Below are positions 59,301 through 64,000 of a stretch of 64,000 bases of DNA, one piece after another. The number at the start of each line of letters is the position of its first letter. Position 1 is the first letter of the stretch. The notes under the pieces are model-generated. The model was not told the DNA's origin, did no database searches, and saw only the letters and a list, made by a program, of their open reading frames with translations. Source of the stretch: CAZFLD01 sp964519835 (GTDB taxonomy: Bacteria > Spirochaetota > Spirochaetia > DSM-27196 > CAZFLD01); contig CAZFLD010000002.1 in NCBI GenBank assembly GCA_964519835.1, positions 81,746 through 145,745 on the forward strand. The letters run 5' to 3'. The position numbers were made by a program, and so were the translations under genes.

Positions 59301-59889
59301 GGCGCAGCGCCTGGCCGAGCAGGTCTCGCTGTACTGTTTGCTTACTCCCCTGGGGCGGTTGAGCGCCGATCCGCCCACGATCATAGACGAGTGGCTCATC
59401 GACCGGTTTTTGGCCCGCTGCTGTACGGACCAGTCCTTTTTTGAGGAACCGACGGGCAACTGGCCGGACCTTATCCGCGTGCTCTTGGCGGCCGAATCGC
59501 AGCTGCCCAAATCAAATACGTCCCTGAGGACGGAAACCGCACCCACTCCCGCTGTCAACGACGCCGGCACCGCTACGGGCCGGGCGGCGACGGCAGCGGA
59601 CGGCCACTTCCTGGCCCCCGAGGCAATAGCGGAGCTGCTGCGAAGCGAGAGTGTTGCCTCCTATCTGTGCTTTAACACCTACGAAGACACCCTCTGGTTC
59701 AGCCAAGATGCATTTGTGGAGTTGGCGTGGTGGCTGTACCGTCTCGAGGTGATCGAGAAGAGTGGCGGCGAAAAGACGGCTGCAAAACGGGTTGCCGCGG
59801 CGGCCGCCAAACGACGGGATGCGGTGTTGGTGCAGGCCGAAAAGTCCGGTTACAAGGTCGAGGAGCTTCTGGCGATAGTCTCGAGTTAA
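56317..59889 (+). CDS. Very large GH13 alpha-amylase-family protein
   Basis: 1190 aa. An N-terminal helical domain (1-330) precedes the GH13 barrel with ASDMVPNHTGID, nucleophile Asp526 (IIRFDAAMTLAK), acid Glu591 (LLAEAFWMM) and third Asp652 (MNNPDEETAV). The usual N-H-D-E motif of the third site reads N-P-D-E, losing the His. A C-terminal ~450 residues of helical domains with Ala-rich linkers follow. No signal peptide is visible, so it is probably cytoplasmic. Its substrate (glycogen, maltodextrin or sucrose-type) cannot be fixed. AAGGAGA precedes ATG 56317. Its stop shares TTAA with the convergent tolC stop. Confidence 0.88.
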   Translation: MKQKHNRVPLIFEPGPFSRAGREFHIAATIRKKLELDETLFGLSGNVVFADLKAVREFTGKLNATLADGAIFATGDVNAMGLIDEILHYIVSLYKSEYGTDVMRRALDHLRHSIGSAKVDEALEHFVHSFPPTSVHQGHQTASEYLASEIEGESGAEVALEEMLLLWVANRNPALSSFADLFGDKTMRDHTAYMPLMHSFGDFFRTQPTFGPEKETLVELLRAPAIARPDSLQDQLSYIRKRWSHIIGDYLFRVLRGLDAIREEQQARFSGPGPTQVLDYSSLGEEESERFSVDREWMPRAVLIAKSTLVWLDQLSRRFDREIRRLDEIPDEELDRLADAGFSGLWLIGLWERSRASKRIKQMCGNPEAEASAYSLMDYQIADELGGWEALQVLRTRCNNRGIRLASDMVPNHTGIDSRWIYEHPDWFVQLPYSPFPSYTFNGENLSEREGVGIFLEDHYYDKTDAAVVFKRSDAGGDRYIYHGNDGTSMPWNDTAQLNFLYPDAREAVIQTILHVARNFPIIRFDAAMTLAKRHYQRLWFPQPGAGGDIASRSEHGLTREEFDQAMPVEFWREVVDRVAEEVPDTLLLAEAFWMMEGYFVRTLGMHRVYNSAFMNMLKNQENAKYRDTIKNTIQFDKDILKRFVNFMNNPDEETAVAQFGKDDKYFGVCTLMVTMPGLPMFGHGQIEGFTEKYGMEYRRAYLDEQPDEHLIERHRREIFPLIKRRHLFSDVKNFHLYDFFSSDGAVNEDVFAYSNSHGAERALVVYNNAYEQASGWIRMSTGYVEKAEGGHKDHLQKSLAEALGLHADADFFCILHEQRSGKWFIRNSRDLWTDGLFVELTGYACQVFLDIYEVADNAYSHYARLARRLGGAGVDNIDIALREVFLEPLYAALGEIVGRDNVDHLASLIRTGAAPDSATLTELTERYRTALHGARTFAGVEVPVDPLVDRFEAMLINATAASDLILPEVAKDQAQTPAGVSLENKAAAAATESEAQRLAEQVSLYCLLTPLGRLSADPPTIIDEWLIDRFLARCCTDQSFFEEPTGNWPDLIRVLLAAESQLPKSNTSLRTETAPTPAVNDAGTATGRAATAADGHFLAPEAIAELLRSESVASYLCFNTYEDTLWFSQDAFVELAWWLYRLEVIEKSGGEKTAAKRVAAAAAKRRDAVLVQAEKSGYKVEELLAIVSS

Positions 59890-61457
59890 TAGGCCACAAG
59901 GCGCTCGCCGACCAAGGCCTCCAGCTCAATCAAGCTCCGCTCGTAGTCAAAGGCGGCGTACGCCGCCTCGAACCGAGCGGTGAGCAAGAGAACGCGAGCG
60001 CCGCGTCGCTCTCCTCGGGTAATCAACTCGTTCTCGAAACTGACCCGGGCGTTTTTCTCCCGCTCCTCCTCGAAAGCGAGCTTTGCCTCGGCTTCGAGAA
60101 GTCGCGCGTGATTTACGCGGAGCGTCTCCAGGGCGCGGCGGACCTGCAAAGACACGCTGTCCTCCAGGGCGCTCAGCCCAATAGCCGCCTGTCTGGCCCG
60201 AGCCGCCGCCGCCGCGATCCGGGCGGCCGACGCGCCCCCGTCAAAAGCCAAGATCTCAGTGCCGAGGCTTATCGTGACGCCGGCGTCCCAGCTGTCGATC
60301 CAGTTAGCGGCGATAAACGGCACCCGCTGGCCGGACAACTCCAACTGCACCTGCAATCCAAGATCGGGCACAAATAGCCCGGAGGCACGTTCCACCGTTT
60401 CGCCGATCTCCGCCTGCCGGCTCCGGACATCGGTGCGCTGCAGCTCAGTGGACGATGCCAGGGCCATATCCAGCGCCGATTCGTCGGAGATGTCGGGAAT
60501 CTCTCGCCTCGGGGCTGTTTCAAGGCTTCCGACCTCGTCCGTCTTGAGCAGGACGCGCATAGCCTGTTCGGCGGCGGAACGGCCTTGAGCGGCCTCCACC
60601 CGGCCCGTCCTCGCCCTCGCCAGATCCACCTGTGCCGACAGCACGGTTTCGTGGTTTATCAGCCCCTCATCGAAGGCTCGGCGGCGATCTTCCACCGTTT
60701 GTGCCAAGACTTCCTCCGCCTCCACCAGCAGGTCCGCGGTCCGCCGAGCCAGTCGCAAGCCAAAGTACGCCAGGCGAGCGTCCCGCTCGAGGTTGTTTTC
60801 CCCGGACCGGGCATCGATCAAGGCAAGATCTCGCTCGAGCTCGGCAGCCTCGAGCCCCAAATCAAGCTTGCCCCAGGCGAGAATCGTTTGCGAGAGGTTT
60901 GTCGTGAGTTGGAAGTAGGAGTTCTCGGGGTCCGCTACCAATACGATGTCTTGGTCGGGCACCGGCGTCGGCACCGGCGAGCCCGGAGATGGGCTAAAAC
61001 CAAGCTGGCCACGGCGAATTGCGACTCCCTCGGGCGGATTGGTAAGATAGCTTGCCGATAGCCGCACGCCTATCTGGGGAAAGTAACGCGACCGCGCCTC
61101 GTCAATGCCCGCGCGAGCCGCGTCAACCGCGAGGCGGTCGATAGCGGCCGTGTCCGATACAACGGCGGCACGCGCCGTTGCCGCCTCGACGGTCAGAGGA
61201 CCGGTCGAATCGACACGGCCGGCATTCCGGGGTTGCCCGGCTGACGGTCGCGCGGCTGAGGCTTGCGCCGCCGGAGCCTGGGCAGTGCCCGACGCCCCAC
61301 CCCCGTCGCCTCGATTCTCCGGCGCCCCGCCTGCCCACAAAAAGCCCGGGACCACGAGGAGCGCCGACACAATGAGGGCGCCGGCAAGACAACGTGATCT
61401 CGCCCGGAGAGCAAAAAGCAACACAAGCGGCCGCGCCACGCCAGCGTCTCCCCGCAT
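59886..61457 (-). CDS. TolC-family outer-membrane efflux protein
   Basis: 523 aa. A basic N-terminus and signal segment (LAGALIVSALLVVPGFLWAGG) are followed by an Ala/Gly/Pro-rich linker (about 45-85). Two halves follow, each with the TolC pattern: GIDEARSRYFPQIGVRLSASY with ERDARLAYFGLRLARRTADL, and QAEIGETVERASGLFVPDLGLQ with VRRALETLRVNHARLLEAEA. It forms the trimeric outer-membrane channel for the RND pump encoded upstream. It starts one base into the stop of the lipoprotein gene (TAATG), so coupling is tight. Confidence 0.9.
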   Translation of the reverse strand: MRGDAGVARPLVLLFALRARSRCLAGALIVSALLVVPGFLWAGGAPENRGDGGGASGTAQAPAAQASAARPSAGQPRNAGRVDSTGPLTVEAATARAAVVSDTAAIDRLAVDAARAGIDEARSRYFPQIGVRLSASYLTNPPEGVAIRRGQLGFSPSPGSPVPTPVPDQDIVLVADPENSYFQLTTNLSQTILAWGKLDLGLEAAELERDLALIDARSGENNLERDARLAYFGLRLARRTADLLVEAEEVLAQTVEDRRRAFDEGLINHETVLSAQVDLARARTGRVEAAQGRSAAEQAMRVLLKTDEVGSLETAPRREIPDISDESALDMALASSTELQRTDVRSRQAEIGETVERASGLFVPDLGLQVQLELSGQRVPFIAANWIDSWDAGVTISLGTEILAFDGGASAARIAAAAARARQAAIGLSALEDSVSLQVRRALETLRVNHARLLEAEAKLAFEEEREKNARVSFENELITRGERRGARVLLLTARFEAAYAAFDYERSLIELEALVGERLVAY

Positions 61458-62992
61458 TAATCGTCGTCTACGGCCGTCGGCAGGTAGTTGGGTGCCTGCC
61501 AGCTTTTGGCCTCAAAGTCCGTGACATTCGGCGGGGCGGCATCAAAGGTGGTGCCGGAAATATCGTAAGTGATGTCGACCAGCATAATATCCTCACCTTC
61601 GGGGATATCGGATTCGCCACCGCCGGCGTCACTTGCGGCGTCGTCGGCATCTCTTGGAGTCGAATCCGTCCATTCGACAAAAAAGTCGAAATCGCCGTTG
61701 GGATTAGTCGTCGCTGTTAGGGTCCGTGTGGTAGAGCCCCCGCCACCGTCCTCGTCGGCAAAGGTAAGCGTCACGGTCACACCCGGTACGCCGGAGTCGC
61801 TCGTGCCGTCGGCACCGGAGGTTCGTTCAACCACCCGGCCTTCGAGCTCCGCGGAGAACTCGGTTCGCGGAAACCGGTTCACGGAAATTGCCGAGCTGAG
61901 TTCGGTAGCCTGGTCGGAGACAAGTGAGACGGCCCTTGTCAGCGGTGGATCGTTATTGGAATCGGCGGCCCAGTAGTAGTTCGCGTCGTCCACGTAGACA
62001 TCTCCGGACTCCGTGTCGCTCGTCGGGCTCTCGGGGTTCTGATCCTCCCACGAAACTCCGTTGAATGCGAAAGAGCCGACAACACCGTCGATGGTTGCGG
62101 TTGTGGTGACGTAGTCCTCGTCTTCATCCGCCGTGCTGTCTACGTCTAGGACCATTCTGACCCCGTTCACGCCCTCGCTTGTGCCGGCGCGAATAACACG
62201 GCCGGTGAGGGAGCCGGCGGTAAACGTCACTTGCTGCGCCTCGACGTCGTCCGCGAGCTCGAGGTCCTGTCCGGATACCAGGTCTAAGGAGATTGAATCC
62301 CCGTCGGCAAGGCGATAGTCGGGGTCGTCGATCGTCAAGGTCGCGGTCGCGCCGATGCCGTCGTCGGACGCGTTGGGGCTAGTGTCGCGCCATTGGATGC
62401 CGGTAATAACAAAGCGACCATCATCGTCGTCGATTGTACCCGTGTTGTCGGCGTACTCCCGCGGCTCCTCTTCTTCGTCGTCGTAGGTCAACGACAGGAC
62501 GACCTGCACCCCGTTGACCGGCAGGCCGTCGCCGCCCACCACGCGGCCCGTGACCTCCTCAACGGAGAATATGGCGGTGTCGATCTCGATGTTGCTTACG
62601 AAATTGAGTGTGTCGGAGAGGACCCCTTCGATCGGGGTCACAATCTCCTGGTAGTCCGGGTGGGTGACCCGCACGTACACGGTTCCGGAGTCGCCTTCCT
62701 GCCCAAAGCGCGGGAAGGAGTTCTCCCAGATAACCTTCTGACTGAAGTAGCCGTCGTTGCCGTTGGAGGTGTTTGTCTGCGTGGCGGTTACCGCTTCCTC
62801 CTCCGCGTTGTCGCTCGGGTTTGCCATATAAAAGGTCACGGTAGCACCGTTGACGCCGTTCTCCGTCTCGGAGTCGACCACGTAGCCGGCGATATCCGCG
62901 GTGTGGAAGTAGCCGCAGCCGGCGGTCAGGGCGACAAGGGCCGCGGCGGCGACAGCTGCCGCCAGGTGTACAAGTACCCGCTTCTGTTTCAT
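61457..62992 (-). CDS. Repeat-domain lipoprotein in the RND-TolC operon
   Basis: 511 aa. The signal peptide ends in a lipobox (LVALTAGC, Cys26). The mature protein is acidic and consists of four tandem carboxypeptidase-regulatory-like beta domains. These begin at about residues 36 (GYVVDSETENGVNGATVTF), 148 (GRVVGGDGLPVNGVQVVLSL), 264 (GRVIRAGTSEGVNGVRMVLD) and 380 (GRVVERTSGADGT...VPGVTVTL). Each continues with a hydrophilic strand and an IxWxDxxP-like turn. It has no membrane-fusion-protein features (no hairpin or lipoyl domain). Its place between RND and TolC genes is unusual. It may be a surface or periplasmic accessory; the function is unknown. AAGGA overlaps the RND stop just before its ATG. 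Confidence 0.85.
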   Translation of the reverse strand: MKQKRVLVHLAAAVAAAALVALTAGCGYFHTADIAGYVVDSETENGVNGATVTFYMANPSDNAEEEAVTATQTNTSNGNDGYFSQKVIWENSFPRFGQEGDSGTVYVRVTHPDYQEIVTPIEGVLSDTLNFVSNIEIDTAIFSVEEVTGRVVGGDGLPVNGVQVVLSLTYDDEEEEPREYADNTGTIDDDDGRFVITGIQWRDTSPNASDDGIGATATLTIDDPDYRLADGDSISLDLVSGQDLELADDVEAQQVTFTAGSLTGRVIRAGTSEGVNGVRMVLDVDSTADEDEDYVTTTATIDGVVGSFAFNGVSWEDQNPESPTSDTESGDVYVDDANYYWAADSNNDPPLTRAVSLVSDQATELSSAISVNRFPRTEFSAELEGRVVERTSGADGTSDSGVPGVTVTLTFADEDGGGGSTTRTLTATTNPNGDFDFFVEWTDSTPRDADDAASDAGGGESDIPEGEDIMLVDITYDISGTTFDAAPPNVTDFEAKSWQAPNYLPTAVDDD

Positions 62993-63001
62993 GGTGATTC
63001 C

Positions 63002-64000
63002 TTACGAGTTCCCTGATCCGGGTCCCAACCCGGAGGATCGCGACTCCGGACCGTACAGAGGCGCCGACGAGGTGTTGCCGGAACCGCCGGGCGCGGCACC
63101 GGTGCCGCCGAGCGGAGCACTCGATATAGGGCCGGCTCCGCGATTGGCTCCCTGGGCCTGGGTTCCACCAAGCTCGGTTCGCGACATCTGTGACATGACC
63201 GCGCCCTCGCCCAGCGGCGTTCCGACGGCACCCACCGGACTCCTCTCTGCTTCTTCACGGCCAAAAAACCGCTTGAAGGCGGGGACGATCTTTGTTTCCA
63301 CCGTCCACAGGAGCGTAGGTATGAGGATAAGGGTGATAAATGTCGAGGTAATCAGACCCCCGACGACCGCACGCCCGAGAGGTGCTCGAAGGGCCGATCC
63401 GCCGCCAATCCCAAGAGCCATCGGAAGAAGGCCGAGAATTGTCGTAAGCGACGTCATGAGAATCGGCTTCAGCCTCGTCTTGCCACCCTTGACTATCGCC
63501 TCGAGCAATGGGAGCCCGCGGCCCCGTAGCGTGTTCATGTAGTCGATCAGAACAATCGCATTGTTCACCACGATCCCCACAAGAAGGATCGCCCCGACAA
63601 ATGCCAAGAGGTTAAAGGTTGTGTTTGTTATGAGCAGGGCCGCCACCAACCCGATGATCGCGAATGGAATCGAGAACATAACTATCAGTGGGTACAAGAG
63701 GCTCTCGAACTGCGAAGCCATCACCATGTAGACCAGCGCCACCGCAATCATCAGCGCAACAAACATACTCCCGAAGCTCTCGGTCATTTCGCTGGTGGAC
63801 CCCTCGTATGCCAGCTCGACACCGACGGGCGGGTCCTCCAACCGCGCCATGCGCACGTAAACCTCATCCATCGCTCGGTTGAGCGCCAGCTCACCGGTGA
63901 GCTCGCCCAACACCGTCACCACCCGTGTGCGGTCGGTGCGGGAAATGGAAACGGGCCCGCGCGAGTCGACGAGCTCGACGACGTTCTCGAGTGGTATACG
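63002..64000 (-). CDS. RND efflux transporter (5' end outside window)
   Basis: 333 codons of the 3' part are visible, and the frame is open to position 64000. Visible landmarks are FGSMFVALMIAVALVYMVM, SQFESLLYPLIVMFSIPFAI, NLLAFVGAILLVGIVVNNAI, ALRAPLGRAVVGGLITSTFI and the last helix ITLILIPTLLWTVE. All are typical of the second membrane half of AcrB-type proton/substrate antiporters. Upstream residues (IPLENVVELVDSRGPVSISR) match the RND periplasmic region. The last ~75 residues form a Gly/Ser/Pro-rich tail not seen in standard AcrB. The membrane-fusion partner is not in the window and may lie upstream. It precedes the lipoprotein gene by 9 nt. Confidence 0.92.
   Translation of the reverse strand, partial: RIPLENVVELVDSRGPVSISRTDRTRVVTVLGELTGELALNRAMDEVYVRMARLEDPPVGVELAYEGSTSEMTESFGSMFVALMIAVALVYMVMASQFESLLYPLIVMFSIPFAIIGLVAALLITNTTFNLLAFVGAILLVGIVVNNAIVLIDYMNTLRGRGLPLLEAIVKGGKTRLKPILMTSLTTILGLLPMALGIGGGSALRAPLGRAVVGGLITSTFITLILIPTLLWTVETKIVPAFKRFFGREEAERSPVGAVGTPLGEGAVMSQMSRTELGGTQAQGANRGAGPISSAPLGGTGAAPGGSGNTSSAPLYGPESRSSGLGPGSGNS

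Overview
The window is a gene-dense, GC-rich bacterial chromosome segment, most likely from a free-living spirochaete. This is an inference from several signals: a secreted protein with the spirochaete-style 'VFANG' signal-peptide end, a FapA (DUF342)/ParA gene pair, a bifunctional-nuclease/UVR protein, a DUF4914 protein, split PntAA/PntAB/PntB transhydrogenase subunits, and small conserved proteins of spirochaete type. No 16S gene is present to confirm it. Intergenic gaps are short, many genes overlap by 4-30 bp, and GTG/TTG starts are common. No gene-free stretch exceeds 300 bp. I saw no phage, IS element, integrase or CRISPR array.

Left part (1-15 kb): a partial coiled-coil hypothetical gene runs off the left edge and is preceded by tRNA-Ala(GGC). 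Three small hypothetical genes follow. Then comes one long rightward block: addB-addA (recombination exonuclease) and a MoxR AAA+ ATPase, DUF58, TgpA-like transglutaminase and TPR module. From 14.8 to 24.4 kb, fabH, a cation efflux transporter and a ChaN-like membrane-anchored protein run leftward. fabG-fabF and a second MoxR-DUF58-DUF4129 module run rightward. A bifunctional nuclease gene then converges on that module.

Middle (24.5-47 kb): the pntAA-pntAB-pntB transhydrogenase operon, a GAF/HD-GYP protein, rpmG-rpmB with a clear promoter and terminator, yidD, a DUF4914 PEPCK-like ATPase, a PlsC acyltransferase fused to a zinc ribbon, lnt, a disrupted kinase-like gene, and a GT4 glycosyltransferase. 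A tightly coupled leftward operon follows: membrane protein, ParA/MinD, FapA, then a degenerate Lgt paralogue. Next are a secreted CtpA-type protease, rsmE, a degenerate WecG/TagA-like protein and a CysRS-like protein that has lost zinc ligands.

Right part (47-64 kb): DUF3592 and alpha/beta-hydrolase genes diverge from a 57-bp gap. They are followed by a REC-EAL c-di-GMP phosphodiesterase, a DOMON-domain secreted protein, a 10-bp tandem repeat, a lipoprotein gene, an SBF-type transporter (apparent CTG start), a gamma-glutamyltransferase, malQ and a 1190-residue GH13 protein. A leftward RND pump - repeat-domain lipoprotein - TolC operon runs off the right edge.

Three patterns stand out. First, many first genes of operons have a -10 hexamer only 6-11 nt before the start codon and no Shine-Dalgarno, suggesting leaderless mRNAs. 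Second, two MoxR-DUF58 modules sit either side of the fatty-acid genes. Third, several paralogues (Lgt-like, TagA-like, CysRS-like, GH13, kinase-like) have lost diagnostic catalytic or metal-binding residues.
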